Origin: Oxalobacteraceae bacterium CAVE-383
Lineage (GTDB): Bacteria > Pseudomonadota > Gammaproteobacteria > Burkholderiales > Burkholderiaceae_D
Assembly: GCA_004134995.1 (NCBI GenBank)
Contig: REGP01000001.1
Location: forward strand, 744,001 to 808,000
Length of the DNA stretch: 64,000 nt
Direction: 5' to 3'
Shown: positions 10,125 to 22,075 of the stretch, piece after piece
Position numbering within the stretch: the stretch's first letter is position 1
How the letters are laid out: every line of letters begins with the position of its first letter
Position numbers and translations under genes: made by a program
The notes under the pieces: model-generated
What the model was told of the DNA's origin: nothing
The model's input: only the letters and a program-made list of their open reading frames with translations
The model's database searches: none

Positions 10125-11416
10125 CCAGTTTGCACGATCGTCACATCAACCCATTGATTCTTGCCGGCCTGGACGGCAAGAACTGGGGTCTGGCCGAGTA
10201 CGTCAAGCGCGGCGGCTATGAATCCCTGAAACGCATTCTGAACGACAAGATCACGCCGGAGCAGGTCATCGCCGAATTGAAGGCCTCCTCGCTGCGTGGA
10301 CGCGGCGGCGCCGGTTTCCCGACCGGCCTGAAATGGAGCTTCATGCCGCGCCAGTTCCCGGGCCAGAAATACCTGGTCTGCAATAGCGACGAAGGCGAAC
10401 CGGGCACATTCAAGGATCGCGATATCCTGCGCTACAACCCGCACGCGCTGATCGAAGGCATGATCATCGGCGGCTACGCGATGGGCATCACTGTCGGCTA
10501 CAACTACATCCACGGTGAAATCTGGGCCGAGTACGCGCGTTTCGAGGAAGCGCTGGAAGAGGCGCGCGCCGCCGGCTTCCTGGGCGACAACATCCTCGGC
10601 ACCGATTTCGCTTTCCAGCTGCATGCGCACCATGGATACGGCGCGTATATCTGCGGCGAGGAAACCGCGCTGCTGGAATCGCTGGAAGGCAAGAAAGGCC
10701 AGCCGCGCTTCAAGCCGCCGTTCCCGGCCAGCTTCGGCATGTACGGCAAGCCGACCACCATCAACAACACCGAAACCTTCGCGGCGGTGCCGTTCATCTT
10801 CGCGATGGGCGCCGAAAAATACGCCGCGATCGGCAAGCCGAACAACGGCGGCACCAAGATCTTCTCGATCTCCGGCGATGTCGAAAAGCCGGGCAATTAC
10901 GAAATTCCGCTCGGCACGCCATTCGCCAAACTGCTGGAACTGGCGGGCGGCATGCGCGGCGGCAAGAAGATCAAGGCCGTGATCCCGGGCGGATCGTCGG
11001 CGCCGGTCATTCGCGGCGAAACCATGATGGATACCGACATGGATTACGACGCGATCGCCAAGGCCGGCTCGATGCTCGGTTCCGGCGCGGTGATCGTGAT
11101 GGACGAGACGCGCTGCATGGTCAAATCGCTGCTGCGCCTGTCCTATTTTTATTTCGAAGAGTCATGCGGCCAATGTACGCCGTGCCGCGAAGGCACGGGC
11201 TGGATGTACCGCGTGGTCGAGCGCATCGAAAACGGCCAGGGCCGTCCGGAAGATCTGGATCTGCTCAATTCGGTCGCCGACAATATCCAGGGCCGCACCA
11301 TTTGCGCGCTGGGCGATGCGGCGGCGATGCCGGTGCGCGCCTTCGTCAAGAATTATCGCGAAGAGTTTGAATACCATATCGAGCATAAGCATTGTCTGGT
11401 GCCGACATACCTGTGA
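10121..11416 (+). CDS. nuoF: NADH-quinone oxidoreductase subunit F
   Basis: The 431-residue subunit binds NADH, FMN and the N3 [4Fe-4S] cluster. It shows the glycine-rich NADH site ([15 protein letters not shown]), the FMN segment [14 protein letters not shown], and the cluster motif [13 protein letters not shown] 64-base gap separates it from nuoG. Confidence 0.98.
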   Translation: MTSLHDRHINPLILAGLDGKNWGLAEYVKRGGYESLKRILNDKITPEQVIAELKASSLRGRGGAGFPTGLKWSFMPRQFPGQKYLVCNSDEGEPGTFKDRDILRYNPHALIEGMIIGGYAMGITVGYNYIHGEIWAEYARFEEALEEARAAGFLGDNILGTDFAFQLHAHHGYGAYICGEETALLESLEGKKGQPRFKPPFPASFGMYGKPTTINNTETFAAVPFIFAMGAEKYAAIGKPNNGGTKIFSISGDVEKPGNYEIPLGTPFAKLLELAGGMRGGKKIKAVIPGGSSAPVIRGETMMDTDMDYDAIAKAGSMLGSGAVIVMDETRCMVKSLLRLSYFYFEESCGQCTPCREGTGWMYRVVERIENGQGRPEDLDLLNSVADNIQGRTICALGDAAAMPVRAFVKNYREEFEYHIEHKHCLVPTYL

Positions 11417-11480
11417 TGCCGGCCGACATTGTCACCGACGTAATCAGCATTGATGTAATCAAGAATACTTAGGCAAAGCC

Positions 11481-13832
11481 ATGGTCGAAATTGAAATAGA
11501 CGGTAAGAAAGTAGAAGTGCTCGAAGGCAGCATGGTGATGGATGCCGCCAATAAAATCGGCACCTACATTCCGCATTTTTGTTATCACAAGAAACTGACC
11601 ATCGCGGCCAACTGCCGCATGTGCCTGGTTGAAGTCGAGAAAGCGCCCAAGCCGCTGCCGGCCTGCGCGACGCCGGTTTCCGCCGGCATGATCGTGCGCA
11701 CCGCCAGCGACAAGGCGGTCAAGGCGCAAAAGGGCGTGATGGAGTTCCTGCTGATCAACCATCCGCTGGATTGCCCGATCTGCGATCAGGGCGGCGAATG
11801 CCAATTGCAGGATCTGGCGGTCGGCTACGGCAAATCGACTTCGCGCTACGAAGAAGAAAAGCGCGTGGTGGTGCCGAAAGACGCCGGCCCGCTGATCTCG
11901 ATGAAGGAAATGAACCGCTGCATCCATTGCACCCGCTGCGTGCGCTTCGGCCAGGAAATCGCCGGCGTGATGGAATTCGGCATGCTGGGCCGCGGCGAAC
12001 ATGCCGAGATCACCACCTTCGTCGGCAAGACCGTCAATTCCGAACTGTCGGGCAACATGATCGATCTGTGCCCGGTCGGCGCGCTGACCTCGAAACCGTT
12101 CCGCTACAGCGCCCGTACCTGGGAATTGTCGCGCCGCAAATCGGTCAGCCCGCACGACAGCCTCGGCGCCAACCTGATCGTCCAGGTCAAGGGCGGCAAG
12201 GTGATGCGCGTGCTGCCGCTGGAAAACGACGCCGTCAACGAATGCTGGATTTCGGACAAGGACCGCTTCGCCTATGAAGGCCTGGACGTCGCCGACCGCC
12301 TGACCAGGCCGATGCTCAAGCAGGATGGCCAATGGCGTGAAGTGGACTGGCAGACCGCGCTGGAATACGTGGCGCACGGATTGCGCAACATCAAGCACGA
12401 ACACGGCGCCGACGCCATCGCCGCATTGGCGACGCCGACTTCGACCCTGGAAGAACTGATGCTGCTGCAGAAGATCGTGCGCGGCCTGGGTTCCGAAAAC
12501 ATCGATTTCCGCCTGCGCCAGTCAGATTTCGCGCTGGATCACAAAATCACGCCTTGGCTGGGCATGCCGGTGGCTGAAGTGTCCCAGCTCAGCCGCGCGC
12601 TGGTCATCGGTTCGTTCCTGCGCAAGGATCATCCGTTGCTGGCCGCGCGCCTGCGCACAGCCGTCAAGGACGGCGCCCGCATCAGCCTGCTGCATGCAAC
12701 CGACGACGACCTGCTGATGCCGGTCGCCAACAAGATGATTGCCGCGCCTTCGGCATGGGTCGCCATGCTGAACCAGGTGATCGCAGCGATCGCCGCCGAG
12801 AAATCGGTCGCCGCGCCAGCAGGCCTTGGCCTGGAAGGCACCGACATTTCGGAAGCCGCCAAACTGACCGCAGCCAGCCTGCTGTCGGGCGAACGCAAGG
12901 CGGTATTGCTGGGCAACGCGGCCGCGCAACATCCGCAGGCATCGCAACTGCATGCCGCCGCGCAATGGATCGCCGCGCAAACCGGCGCCAGCTTCGGCTA
13001 CCTGACCGAAGGCGGCAACACCGTCGGCGGTTATCTGGCCAATGCGCTGCCGGGCGCCGGCGGCGCCAACGCCGCCAAGCTGCTGAGCGAAGCGCGCAAG
13101 GCCTATCTGCTGCTCAACGCCGAGCCGGAACTCGACAGCGCCAATCCGCAAGCCGCGCAAGCCGCGCTGGCGCAAGCGGAAATGGTGGTCGTGATGTCGC
13201 CGTACAAGCATGGCTTCGATTACGCCGACGTGCTGCTGCCGATCGCGCCGTTCACCGAAACCTCCGGCACCTTCGTCAACGCCGAAGGCCGTGCGCAAAG
13301 TTTCAACGGCACCGTCAAGCCGCAAGGCGAAGCGCGGCCGGCCTGGAAGGTGCTGCGCGTGCTCGGCAATCTGCTGGATCTGCCGAATTTCGATTACGAA
13401 ACATCGGAAGCGATCCGTACCGAAGTCCTGGGCGATATCGCCAGCGCGGCAACCGCCGAAGCATTGCTGGCCCGCCTGAACAATATCGCCGCCGGCCTGC
13501 AGCCGACTGCAGCGACGGCTGCGGCAGGCGGCGCCGAACGCGTGGCCGACGTGCCGATCTATTTCACCGACGCCATCGTGCGGCGCGCGGCTTCGCTGCA
13601 GCAGACTGTCGATGCGGCGCCGCCGCAGGCATGGCTGTCGTCGGCGCTGTCGAAGCAGCTCGGCGTCGCGGCGGGCGACAAGGTCAAGGTAAGCCAGGGG
13701 CAGGGCAGCGCAGTGCTGACCGCGGCCATCGACAATAACCTGCCGGCCGGCGTGGTGCGCGTGGCGGCGGGGCATAACAGTACTGCGGCGCTGGGTGCAA
13801 TGTTCGGCGCAATCGCAGTGGAGAAAGCGTGA
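11481..13832 (+). CDS. nuoG: NADH-quinone oxidoreductase subunit G
   Basis: The 783-residue subunit carries several iron-sulfur clusters of the peripheral arm. The N-terminal ferredoxin-like domain has [15 protein letters not shown] and CATP. A His/Cys cluster segment ([18 protein letters not shown]) and a 4Fe-4S pair ([10 protein letters not shown] and DLCPVGALT) follow, then a long molybdopterin-oxidoreductase-like domain that binds no cofactor in this family. The last 250 residues are rich in alanine. It ends against nuoH. Confidence 0.97.
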   Translation: MVEIEIDGKKVEVLEGSMVMDAANKIGTYIPHFCYHKKLTIAANCRMCLVEVEKAPKPLPACATPVSAGMIVRTASDKAVKAQKGVMEFLLINHPLDCPICDQGGECQLQDLAVGYGKSTSRYEEEKRVVVPKDAGPLISMKEMNRCIHCTRCVRFGQEIAGVMEFGMLGRGEHAEITTFVGKTVNSELSGNMIDLCPVGALTSKPFRYSARTWELSRRKSVSPHDSLGANLIVQVKGGKVMRVLPLENDAVNECWISDKDRFAYEGLDVADRLTRPMLKQDGQWREVDWQTALEYVAHGLRNIKHEHGADAIAALATPTSTLEELMLLQKIVRGLGSENIDFRLRQSDFALDHKITPWLGMPVAEVSQLSRALVIGSFLRKDHPLLAARLRTAVKDGARISLLHATDDDLLMPVANKMIAAPSAWVAMLNQVIAAIAAEKSVAAPAGLGLEGTDISEAAKLTAASLLSGERKAVLLGNAAAQHPQASQLHAAAQWIAAQTGASFGYLTEGGNTVGGYLANALPGAGGANAAKLLSEARKAYLLLNAEPELDSANPQAAQAALAQAEMVVVMSPYKHGFDYADVLLPIAPFTETSGTFVNAEGRAQSFNGTVKPQGEARPAWKVLRVLGNLLDLPNFDYETSEAIRTEVLGDIASAATAEALLARLNNIAAGLQPTAATAAAGGAERVADVPIYFTDAIVRRAASLQQTVDAAPPQAWLSSALSKQLGVAAGDKVKVSQGQGSAVLTAAIDNNLPAGVVRVAAGHNSTAALGAMFGAIAVEKA

Positions 13833-14899
13833 TGGATCAATTTCTGCTGACCGTCAATTCGACCGGCGCCAACTGGTTCGGCTATTTCTGGCCGTTGATC
13901 TGGAACCTGATCAAGGTGGTGGTAATCGTCGCGCCGCTGCTGGGATGCGTGGCCTATCTGACCTATTGGGAACGCAAGCTGATCGGCTGGATGCACGTCC
14001 GCATGGGCCCCAACCGGGTCGGTCCGGCCGGTTTGCTGCAGCCGATCGCCGATGCGCTGAAACTGATTTTCAAGGAAGTCACAACGCCGGCCAAGGCCAA
14101 CAAGTTCCTGTTCTTCCTGGCGCCGGTGATGACCATCATGCCGGCCCTGGCGGCCTGGGCGGTGATTCCGTTCGGTCCCGAAACCGTGCTGGCCAACGTC
14201 AACGCCGGCCTGCTGTTCGTGATGGCGATTACCTCGATCGAAGTGTATGGCGTGATCATCGCGGGCTGGGCCTCGAATTCGAAATATGCGTTCCTCGGCG
14301 CGATGCGCGCTTCGGCGCAGATGATTTCGTACGAAGTCGCGATGGGCTTCTGCTTCGTGATCGTGCTGATGGTGTCCGGCAGCCTGAACCTGACCGATAT
14401 CGTGATGAGCCAGAGCAAGGGCCAGTTCTTCAACATGGGCCTCAATTTCCTGTCGTGGAACTGGCTGTCGCTACTGCCGATCTTCGTGATCTATGTTATC
14501 TCCGGCATCGCCGAAACCAGCCGGCATCCGTTCGACGTGGTTGAAGGCGAATCCGAAATCGTCGCCGGCCACATGATCGAATACTCGGGCATGTCGTTCG
14601 CGATCTTCTTCCTGGCCGAATACGCCAACATGATCCTGATTTCGATGCTGGCGTCGCTGATGTTCCTGGGCGGCTGGGCTTCGCCGCTGGCGATATTGAG
14701 CTTTATCCCGGGCTGGATCTGGCTCGGCATCAAGACCTTCGTGGTGGTGTCGATGTTCATCTGGGTGCGGGCATCGTTCCCGCGCTATCGCTATGACCAG
14801 ATCATGCGCCTGGGCTGGAAGGTGTTCATCCCGCTCACGCTGGCGTATCTGGTGATCGTCGCGATCTGGATTCAGAGCCCGTGGAATATCTGGAAGTAA
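13832..14899 (+). CDS. nuoH: NADH-quinone oxidoreductase subunit H
   Basis: The 355-residue membrane subunit links the quinone site to the proton channels. It has about eight transmembrane helices and the conserved [21 protein letters not shown] and [19 protein letters not shown] loops. The ATG at 13832 overlaps the nuoG TGA by one base. A GTG three bases upstream is the alternative start. Confidence 0.97.
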   Translation: MDQFLLTVNSTGANWFGYFWPLIWNLIKVVVIVAPLLGCVAYLTYWERKLIGWMHVRMGPNRVGPAGLLQPIADALKLIFKEVTTPAKANKFLFFLAPVMTIMPALAAWAVIPFGPETVLANVNAGLLFVMAITSIEVYGVIIAGWASNSKYAFLGAMRASAQMISYEVAMGFCFVIVLMVSGSLNLTDIVMSQSKGQFFNMGLNFLSWNWLSLLPIFVIYVISGIAETSRHPFDVVEGESEIVAGHMIEYSGMSFAIFFLAEYANMILISMLASLMFLGGWASPLAILSFIPGWIWLGIKTFVVVSMFIWVRASFPRYRYDQIMRLGWKVFIPLTLAYLVIVAIWIQSPWNIWK

Positions 14900-14924
14900 T
14901 GTAGTCAAGCAAAGAGAGCAAGAC

Positions 14925-15413
14925 ATGGAAGCAATTAAAGACTTTTTCGGCAGCCTGATGCTGACCGAACTGATCAAGGGACTGGCGCTGACCGGCCGCT
15001 ATCTGTTCGCCCGCAAGATCACGATCCAGTTTCCGGAAGAGAAAACGCCGCAATCCCCGCGGTTCCGCGGCCTGCATGCATTGCGCCGTTATCCGAACGG
15101 GGAAGAGCGCTGCATCGCCTGCAAACTGTGCGAAGCGGTTTGCCCGGCAATGGCGATCACGATCGAATCCGAACAGCGCGACGACGGCTCGCGCCGCACC
15201 ACACGCTACGACATCGATCTGACCAAATGCATTTTCTGCGGTTTCTGCGAAGAGTCCTGCCCGGTGGATTCGATCGTCGAAACCCACATTCTGGAATACC
15301 ACGGCGAAAAACGTGGCGATCTGTACTACACCAAGGAAATGTTGCTGGGAATCGGCGACCGTTATGAAAAAGAAATTGCCGCAGCCAGAACCGTGGATGC
15401 CGCATACCGTTGA
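14925..15413 (+). CDS. nuoI: NADH-quinone oxidoreductase subunit I
   Basis: The 162-residue ferredoxin-like subunit holds the N6a and N6b [4Fe-4S] clusters. Both motifs are intact: [12 protein letters not shown] and [13 protein letters not shown] good AAGAGAGCAAG purine stretch precedes the ATG. Confidence 0.98.
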   Translation: MEAIKDFFGSLMLTELIKGLALTGRYLFARKITIQFPEEKTPQSPRFRGLHALRRYPNGEERCIACKLCEAVCPAMAITIESEQRDDGSRRTTRYDIDLTKCIFCGFCEESCPVDSIVETHILEYHGEKRGDLYYTKEMLLGIGDRYEKEIAAARTVDAAYR

Positions 15414-15481
15414 TGCAAGTGTTGACTGGCCGCATCCGATGATCGGACGCGTTGCTCATTTAGCCGACTTTTTGGTTGATT

Positions 15482-16156
15482 ATGGAATTTAAAACTGTCT
15501 TGTTTTACGCGTTTGGGGCGATTCTGGTGCTGGCGGCGCTACGCGTCATCACCGCCCGCAATCCGGTGCACGCGGCGCTGTTTCTGGTGCTGTCATTCTT
15601 TTCCGCGGCCGGCCTCTGGATGCTGCTGAAAGCGGAATTCCTGGCCATTGTGCTGGTGCTGGTATACGTCGGCGCGGTCATGGTGCTGTTCCTGTTCGTG
15701 GTGATGATGCTCGATATCAATCTCGACAAGCTGCGCGAAGGGTTCTGGGGCTATTTCCCAATGGCCAGCATCATCGGCGTGGTCATCGTGCTGGAAATGG
15801 CGGCGGTGCTGCTGTACAGCTTCCCGACCTACAGTTTCCCCGACGCCCAGGCGCCGGCGGCGGCAAGCACCATCGGCACCACCAAGGCGCTGGGCTTGCT
15901 GATCTATACCAAATACATTTACGCGTTTGAAATCGCGGCGGTGATCCTGCTGCTGGCGATTGTTGCCGCGGTGGCCCTGACGCTGCGCCGCCGCAAGGAC
16001 ACCAAGCACTTCGCGCCGGGCGACGCCGTCAAGGTCAAGCGCAACGATCGCGTGCGCCTGGTGCAGATGAAGTCGGAATCGACGCGCGACGAACCGGCGC
16101 CGGTTGCCGCAACCGAAATCCCGGCCGCAGCCTCTGCCGCCGGCAAACAACCATAA
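15482..16156 (+). CDS. nuoJ: NADH-quinone oxidoreductase subunit J
   Basis: The 224-residue membrane subunit has five predicted helices and the family segment [18 protein letters not shown]. The last 45 residues form a charged, Ala/Pro-rich tail without membrane character. The ATG at 15482 is preferred to a TTG two codons earlier. Confidence 0.96.
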   Translation: MEFKTVLFYAFGAILVLAALRVITARNPVHAALFLVLSFFSAAGLWMLLKAEFLAIVLVLVYVGAVMVLFLFVVMMLDINLDKLREGFWGYFPMASIIGVVIVLEMAAVLLYSFPTYSFPDAQAPAAASTIGTTKALGLLIYTKYIYAFEIAAVILLLAIVAAVALTLRRRKDTKHFAPGDAVKVKRNDRVRLVQMKSESTRDEPAPVAATEIPAAASAAGKQP

Positions 16157-16169
16157 GGGCGCAATCATC

Positions 16170-16478
16170 ATGACTCTCTCGCTTGCGCATTACCTGGTTC
16201 TGGGCGCTATCCTGTTCGCGATTTCGATCGTCGGTATTTTTCTGAATCGCAAGAATATTATCGTTTTACTGATGGCAATCGAATTGATGCTGTTGGCCGT
16301 CAACATGAATTTCATCGCCTTTTCGCATTATCTGGGCGATGCCGCCGGCATGGTTTTTGTGTTCTTCATCCTGACTGTGGCTGCCGCGGAATCCGCGATA
16401 GGTCTCGCCATTCTGGTGGTGCTGTTCCGTAATCTGGACACCATCAACGTGGAAGATCTGGACAGTCTCAAAGGTTAA
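16170..16478 (+). CDS. nuoK: NADH-quinone oxidoreductase subunit K
   Basis: The 102-residue subunit has three transmembrane helices with the buried glutamates of the proton path in [16 protein letters not shown] and [13 protein letters not shown]. The start MTLSLAHY is the usual NuoK N-terminus; the longer in-frame extension back to 16104 lies inside nuoJ and is rejected. Confidence 0.97.
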   Translation: MTLSLAHYLVLGAILFAISIVGIFLNRKNIIVLLMAIELMLLAVNMNFIAFSHYLGDAAGMVFVFFILTVAAAESAIGLAILVVLFRNLDTINVEDLDSLKG

Positions 16479-16502
16479 CTAAAAATAGCGATAAGGTTCA
16501 TC

Positions 16503-18623
16503 ATGGCGGGGCAACTCAACCCACTTCTTCTTCTGGCCGTACCGATGGCTCCGTTGATCGGATCCGCAATCGCGGGCCTGTTCGGCACCAAATTTTTCGG
16601 CAATGTAATCGGACGCAAGACATCGCACACAGTGACGATACTCGGCGTACTGATTGCCTTCATCATCTCGGCGCAGACGCTGCTGGCGGTGATCGGCGGC
16701 GCCGGCTTCAACGGCACGATCTATACCTGGATGACGGTCGCCGGGCTCAAGCTGGAGGTCGGCTTCCTGGTCGACAGCCTGACCGCGATGATGATGTGCG
16801 TCGTCACCTTCGTCTCGCTGATGGTGCACATCTATACCATCGGCTACATGAAGGACGATGACGGCTACAACCGTTTCTTCTCGTATATCTCGCTGTTCAC
16901 CTTCTCGATGCTGATGCTGGTCATGAGCAACAACTTCCTGCAGCTGTTCTTCGGCTGGGAAGCGGTGGGCCTGGTGTCGTATCTGCTGATCGGCTTCTGG
17001 TATGAACGGCCGACCGCGATCAAGGCCAACATGAAGGCCTTCCTGGTCAACCGGGTCGGCGACTTCGGCTTCATCCTCGGCATCGGCCTGCTGCTGGCTT
17101 ACGCCGGCACCATGAATTACAGCGAAGTCTTCGCGCAGAGCGCCGATCTGGCGCGCCTGACGCTGCCCGGCACCGACTGGATGCTGATCACCGTTGCCTG
17201 CATCTGCCTGTTCGTCGGCGCGATGGGCAAATCGGCCCAGTTCCCGCTGCACGTCTGGCTGCCCGATTCGATGGAAGGCCCGACCCCGATTTCCGCCCTG
17301 ATCCACGCGGCGACCATGGTGACCGCCGGCATTTTCATGGTGACCCGCATGTCGCCGCTGTTCGAACTCTCGGATACCGCCCTGAGCGTGATCCTGGTGA
17401 TCGGCGCGATTACCGCGCTGTTCATGGGCTTCCTCGGCATCATCCAGAACGACATCAAGCGCGTGGTTGCCTATTCGACGCTGTCGCAACTGGGCTACAT
17501 GACGGTCGCGCTGGGCGCCTCGGCCTATTCGGTCGGCGTGTTCCACCTGATGACCCACGCATTCTTCAAGGCCTTGCTGTTCCTGGGCGCCGGTTCGGTC
17601 ATCGTCGGCATGCATCACGACCAGGACATCCGCAACATGGGCGGCCTGCGCAAGTACATGCCGATTACTTGGATCACCTCCCTGATCGGCTCGCTGGCGC
17701 TGATCGGCACGCCGTTCTTCTCCGGTTTCTATTCCAAGGACAGCATCATCGATGCCGTGCATTCGAGCCAGCTGGCCGGTTCCGGATTCGCTTACTTCTC
17801 GGTGCTGGCCGGCGTGTTCGTTACCGCCTTCTATTCGTTCCGCATGTATTTCCTGGTGTTCCATGGCGAAGAGCGCTTCGGCCAAGGGCATGAATTGCAC
17901 GGCGTCAGCGAAGAGCCCGATGTCCATGACAGCCACGCGGCGGCCGCGCACGGCGCCCACGACGCTCACGACAGCCATGATGACGCGCATGCAGTGCACG
18001 ACGACCACGCGCATCACGGCCTGGCGCCGGGCGAGAAGCCGCAGGAATCGCCGTTCGTCATCACCTTCCCGCTGATCATGCTGGCCATTCCGTCGCTGTT
18101 GATCGGTTTCTTCGCGATCGAACCGATGCTGTTCGGCGACTTCTTCAAGAACGTCATTTTCGTCGGCGAAGCGCATCACGCCATGGAAGAGCTGCGCAGC
18201 GAGTTCCACGGCCCGATCGCCATGGCGATCCATTCGGTGACCAGCCCAACGCTCTGGCTGGCGATTGCCGGCGTGGCCTCGTCGTATTACTTCTACATGG
18301 TCAATCCGGCCATTCCTGCTGCCATCAAGCGCACCTTCAACCCGCTGTATGTGCTGCTCGACAACAAGTATTATCTCGACAAATTCAATGAAGTCGTCTT
18401 CGCCGGCGGCGCGCGCCTGCTCGGCGGCGGCCTGTGGAATATCGGCGACCGCGGCCTGATCGACGGCCTGGTCGTCAACGGCAGCGCCAAGGCTGTCGGC
18501 TGGTTCTCCAAGATCACGCGTCTCTGGCAGTCCGGTTACATCTATCACTATGCGTTCGTGATGATCATCGGCCTGATGGGTTTCCTGTTTTGGTTGGTTC
18601 CGTCGTTTCCGTTTGCCAAATAA
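16503..18623 (+). CDS. nuoL: NADH-quinone oxidoreductase subunit L
   Basis: The 706-residue antiporter-like subunit is the distal proton pump of complex I. It contains the proton-channel segments FFGWEAVGLVSYLLIGFWY and HAATMVTAGIFMVTR, and a lateral helix at the C-terminus. It is longer than the E. coli protein (about 613). Part of the excess is a histidine- and aspartate-rich loop at about residues 463-507 (13 histidines), which lies between membrane helices. Confidence 0.97.
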   Translation: MAGQLNPLLLLAVPMAPLIGSAIAGLFGTKFFGNVIGRKTSHTVTILGVLIAFIISAQTLLAVIGGAGFNGTIYTWMTVAGLKLEVGFLVDSLTAMMMCVVTFVSLMVHIYTIGYMKDDDGYNRFFSYISLFTFSMLMLVMSNNFLQLFFGWEAVGLVSYLLIGFWYERPTAIKANMKAFLVNRVGDFGFILGIGLLLAYAGTMNYSEVFAQSADLARLTLPGTDWMLITVACICLFVGAMGKSAQFPLHVWLPDSMEGPTPISALIHAATMVTAGIFMVTRMSPLFELSDTALSVILVIGAITALFMGFLGIIQNDIKRVVAYSTLSQLGYMTVALGASAYSVGVFHLMTHAFFKALLFLGAGSVIVGMHHDQDIRNMGGLRKYMPITWITSLIGSLALIGTPFFSGFYSKDSIIDAVHSSQLAGSGFAYFSVLAGVFVTAFYSFRMYFLVFHGEERFGQGHELHGVSEEPDVHDSHAAAAHGAHDAHDSHDDAHAVHDDHAHHGLAPGEKPQESPFVITFPLIMLAIPSLLIGFFAIEPMLFGDFFKNVIFVGEAHHAMEELRSEFHGPIAMAIHSVTSPTLWLAIAGVASSYYFYMVNPAIPAAIKRTFNPLYVLLDNKYYLDKFNEVVFAGGARLLGGGLWNIGDRGLIDGLVVNGSAKAVGWFSKITRLWQSGYIYHYAFVMIIGLMGFLFWLVPSFPFAK

Positions 18624-18650
18624 GTTGGCGGAGTAAAGTAAATAATAACC

Positions 18651-20141
18651 ATGATGCAGTCAACTTTCCCTCTCCTCAGCCTTGCGATCTGGACTCCTGT
18701 CGCATTCGGCCTGCTCGTCCTGGCAATCGGCCGCGATGAAAATCCACATCCGGCGCGCGTGCTGTCGCTGATCGGCGCGCTTGTCAGTTTTGCGGTGACG
18801 CTGCCGGCGTTCATGCATTTCGACAATGGCTTCCACGGCATGCAGTTCGTCGAAAACGTCGCCTGGGTCGACCGTTTCAATATCCGCTATTCGCTCGGCA
18901 TCGACGGCCTCTCGCTGTGGTTCCTGCCGCTGACGGCCTTCATTACGGTGATGGTGGTGCTGGCCGGATGGGAAGTCATCCAGAAGAAAGTCGCGCAATA
19001 CATGGGCGCCTTCCTGATCCTGTCGGGCCTGATGATCGGCGTGTTCTGCGCGCTGGACGGCATGCTGTTCTACGTATTCTTCGAAGCCACGCTGATCCCG
19101 ATGTTCATCATCGTCGGCGTCTGGGGCGGCGCCAACCGCGTGTATGCGGCGATCAAGTTCTTCCTGTACACGCTGATGGGCTCGCTCCTGATGCTGGTCG
19201 CGGTGATCTATCTGTATTTCGTCTCCGGCGGCACCTTCGATATCCTGACCTGGCATCAAGTGCCGCTGACGATGACCGAACAGGTACTGATTTTCTTCGC
19301 ATTCCTGATGGCGTTCGCGGTCAAGGTGCCGATGTGGCCGGTGCATACATGGTTGCCCGACGCGCACGTCGAAGCGCCGACCGGCGGCTCCATCGTACTG
19401 GCGGCGATCATGCTCAAGCTCGGCGGCTACGGCTTCCTGCGGCTGTCGCTGCCGGTCGTGCCGGACGCCAGCCATTATCTGTCCGGTTTCATGATCACGC
19501 TGTCGCTGATCGCCGTGATTTACGTCGGCCTGGTGGCGCTGGTGCAGACCGATACCAAAAAACTGGTGGCCTATTCGTCGATCGCCCACATGGGCTTCGT
19601 CACACTCGGCTTCTTCGTGTTCAACGACATGGCGGTGCAGGGCGCCATTGCGCAAATGATCTCGCACGGCTTCGTGTCCGGCGCGATGTTCATGTGCATC
19701 GGCGTTCTGTACGACCGCATGCATACCCGCCAGATCGCCGATTTCGGCGGGGTGGTGCACACCATGCCGCGCTTTGCCGCCTTCTTCATCCTGTTCTCGC
19801 TGGCCAATTGCGGCCTGCCGGGCACCTCCGGCTTCGTCGGTGAATTCATGGTGATCCTGGGCGCGGTCAAATTCAATTTCTGGATCGGCATGCTGGCTGC
19901 GACGGCGCTGATCCTGGGCGCGGCCTATTCGCTGTGGCTGGCCAAGCGCGTGATTTTCGGCGCCATCGCCAATCATCACGTGGCCGAACTGTTCGATCTC
20001 AATAAACGCGAGTTCCTGATCCTGGGGCTGTTGGCCATCGCCGTCATCGCCGTCGGTCTGTATCCGGCGCCGATTACCGATGCGATGCAGGTATCGGTGG
20101 GCGATCTGCTCAAGCATGTTGCCATCTCGAAAATCAACTGA
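18651..20141 (+). CDS. nuoM: NADH-quinone oxidoreductase subunit M
   Basis: The 496-residue antiporter-like subunit shows the key glutamate region (FFEATLIPMFIIVGVWGG), the lysine-bearing KVPMWPVHTWLPDAHVEAP and YSSIAHMGFV. Two consecutive ATG codons (18651, 18654) are both possible starts. Confidence 0.97.
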   Translation: MMQSTFPLLSLAIWTPVAFGLLVLAIGRDENPHPARVLSLIGALVSFAVTLPAFMHFDNGFHGMQFVENVAWVDRFNIRYSLGIDGLSLWFLPLTAFITVMVVLAGWEVIQKKVAQYMGAFLILSGLMIGVFCALDGMLFYVFFEATLIPMFIIVGVWGGANRVYAAIKFFLYTLMGSLLMLVAVIYLYFVSGGTFDILTWHQVPLTMTEQVLIFFAFLMAFAVKVPMWPVHTWLPDAHVEAPTGGSIVLAAIMLKLGGYGFLRLSLPVVPDASHYLSGFMITLSLIAVIYVGLVALVQTDTKKLVAYSSIAHMGFVTLGFFVFNDMAVQGAIAQMISHGFVSGAMFMCIGVLYDRMHTRQIADFGGVVHTMPRFAAFFILFSLANCGLPGTSGFVGEFMVILGAVKFNFWIGMLAATALILGAAYSLWLAKRVIFGAIANHHVAELFDLNKREFLILGLLAIAVIAVGLYPAPITDAMQVSVGDLLKHVAISKIN

Positions 20142-20171
20142 TCTGCGACCAGCGTATAGAAGCGGCAAATA

Positions 20172-21689
20172 ATGAATAATCTGAATCTGATCACTCCGAA
20201 TCTAATCCCGGTCTATCCGGAGATCTTTCTGCTGGTCGCGACGTCCGCGATCCTGCTGATCGACATGTTCCTGTCCGACGCCAAGCGCATGCTGACCTAC
20301 TGGCTGTCGCTGCTGGCGCTGGCCGGCTGCGCCGCGCTGACGCTCAAGGGCTTCAACGGGCCGACGGTCTATACCTTCAACAACATGTTCGTGAGCGATC
20401 CGCTGGCGCAACTGATGAAGCTGGTCTCGTACATCGCGGTGGCGATGACGCTGGTGTATTCGCGCGTGTATGTCAACGACCGCGGCATCGTCGGCAACCA
20501 GCTGGGCGGCGAATTCTATTCCCTGGCGCTGTTCGCGCTGCTGGGCCAGATGGTCATGATTTCGGGCAACAGCCTGCTCAGCATCTACCTGGGCCTGGAG
20601 CTGATGTCGCTGGCGCTGTATGCATTGGTTGCGCTGCGCCGCGACCATACCGCGTCGACCGAAGCCGCGATGAAATATTTCATCCTGGGCGCGCTGGCCT
20701 CCGGTTTCATGCTGTACGGGATGTCGATGATTTACGGCGCCACCGGCGCGCTCGATCTGCCGCTGGTGTTCCAGGCGATCGCTTCCGGCCAGGTCGATCA
20801 TACGATCCTGGTGTTCGGCCTGGTCTTCATCGTCGCCGGCCTCGCGTTCAAGCTGGGCGTGGTGCCGTTCCACATGTGGGTGCCCGACGTTTATCAGGGC
20901 GCCCCGACCGCGGTGACGCTGCTGCTGGGCGGCGCGCCGAAGCTGGCGGCGTTCGTCATCGCTTACCGCCTGCTGGTCGAAGGCCTGTTGCCGCTGGCGA
21001 TCGACTGGCAGCAGATGCTGCTGGTGCTGGCCGTGCTGTCGCTGGCCATCGGCAACATCACCGCCATCGCACAGACCGATCTGAAACGGCTGCTGGCCTA
21101 TTCGAGCATTTCGCACATGGGCTTCATGCTGCTGGGCCTGCTGTCCGGCGTGGTGGGCAATAATCTGTATGCCGCGCCGAACGCCTACAGCTCGGCGCTG
21201 TTCTATGCGATCACCTATGTCCTGACCACGCTGGGCACGTTCGGCGTGATCCTGCTGCTGGCGCGCGCCGGCTTCGAGGGCGACAAGCTGGAAGATCTGA
21301 AGGGCCTGAATCAGCGCAGCCCATGGTTCGCCGGCATCATGATGGTGCTGATGCTGTCGCTGGCCGGCTTGCCGCCGACCGTCGGCTTCTACGCCAAGCT
21401 GTCGGTGCTGCAGGCATCGCTGGCCACCGGCCAGATCTGGCTGCCGGTACTGGCCGTGGTGTTCTCGCTGATCGGCGCGTTCTACTATCTGCGCATCATC
21501 AAGCTGATGTATTTCGACGAGCCGGCCGACGCCACCGAGCTGAAGGCGGGCTTCGATGTGCGCGTCCTGCTCAGCATCAACGGCGTAGCCGCGCTGGCGC
21601 TCGGTTTGTGGCCGGGCATGCTGATGGATGTGTCGGCCAAGACCATGGTCACCACCATGTCTTCTTTCCTCAGCAACGTGATCCATTGA
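20172..21689 (+). CDS. nuoN: NADH-quinone oxidoreductase subunit N
   Basis: The 505-residue product is the last of the three antiporter-like subunits. It has [34 protein letters not shown] and [13 protein letters not shown] in the expected order. It closes the 14-gene complex I set, all on the plus strand with short gaps. Confidence 0.97.
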   Translation: MNNLNLITPNLIPVYPEIFLLVATSAILLIDMFLSDAKRMLTYWLSLLALAGCAALTLKGFNGPTVYTFNNMFVSDPLAQLMKLVSYIAVAMTLVYSRVYVNDRGIVGNQLGGEFYSLALFALLGQMVMISGNSLLSIYLGLELMSLALYALVALRRDHTASTEAAMKYFILGALASGFMLYGMSMIYGATGALDLPLVFQAIASGQVDHTILVFGLVFIVAGLAFKLGVVPFHMWVPDVYQGAPTAVTLLLGGAPKLAAFVIAYRLLVEGLLPLAIDWQQMLLVLAVLSLAIGNITAIAQTDLKRLLAYSSISHMGFMLLGLLSGVVGNNLYAAPNAYSSALFYAITYVLTTLGTFGVILLLARAGFEGDKLEDLKGLNQRSPWFAGIMMVLMLSLAGLPPTVGFYAKLSVLQASLATGQIWLPVLAVVFSLIGAFYYLRIIKLMYFDEPADATELKAGFDVRVLLSINGVAALALGLWPGMLMDVSAKTMVTTMSSFLSNVIH

Positions 21690-21718
21690 GTGTCCGGCAA
21701 CTTTAATCTGGGACCCTT

Positions 21719-22030
21719 GTGAACGTTTCCGTCTACAGCTGGATCGTGATCCTGCTGGCGCTGCTCGCCGCCAATCTGCCTTTCCTGAACCAGCATCTGT
21801 TTGCCGTCGTCCCGCTGGGCCGCGGCGACGATTTCGTCAAGCCGGTCTGGTGGCGCCTGATTGAAATGCTGGTGCTGTATTTCGTCGTCGGCGGCATCGC
21901 GTATGCCATGGAAGCGACGCTGGGCAACGTTTTTCCGCACGGCTGGGAATTTTATGCAATCACCGGCTGTCTGTTCCTGGTGTTTTCCTTCCCCGGCTAT
22001 GTGTTCCGTTATCTGTACAAGCATCATTGA
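21719..22030 (+). CDS. DUF2818 family inner-membrane protein
   Basis: The 103-residue protein has three hydrophobic helices (about residues 7-25, 45-66 and 80-98) and ends in YLYKHH. It matches the DUF2818 family, which in betaproteobacteria regularly follows nuoN. Its role is not known; co-localisation suggests a link with complex I. The start is GTG, 29 bases after nuoN, consistent with co-transcription. Confidence 0.85.
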   Translation: MNVSVYSWIVILLALLAANLPFLNQHLFAVVPLGRGDDFVKPVWWRLIEMLVLYFVVGGIAYAMEATLGNVFPHGWEFYAITGCLFLVFSFPGYVFRYLYKHH

Positions 22031-22075
22031 CCGCCGACACACCGTAGCGCCATAAGACATTTTGCCGGAGCATGC

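Noticed and set aside
16479-18548. A 689-codon minus-strand frame opposite nuoL, and similar long antisense frames opposite nuoM, nuoN and nuoG
   Set aside because: These are mirror frames of confirmed complex I genes with biased, non-protein-like composition and no ribosome binding sites.
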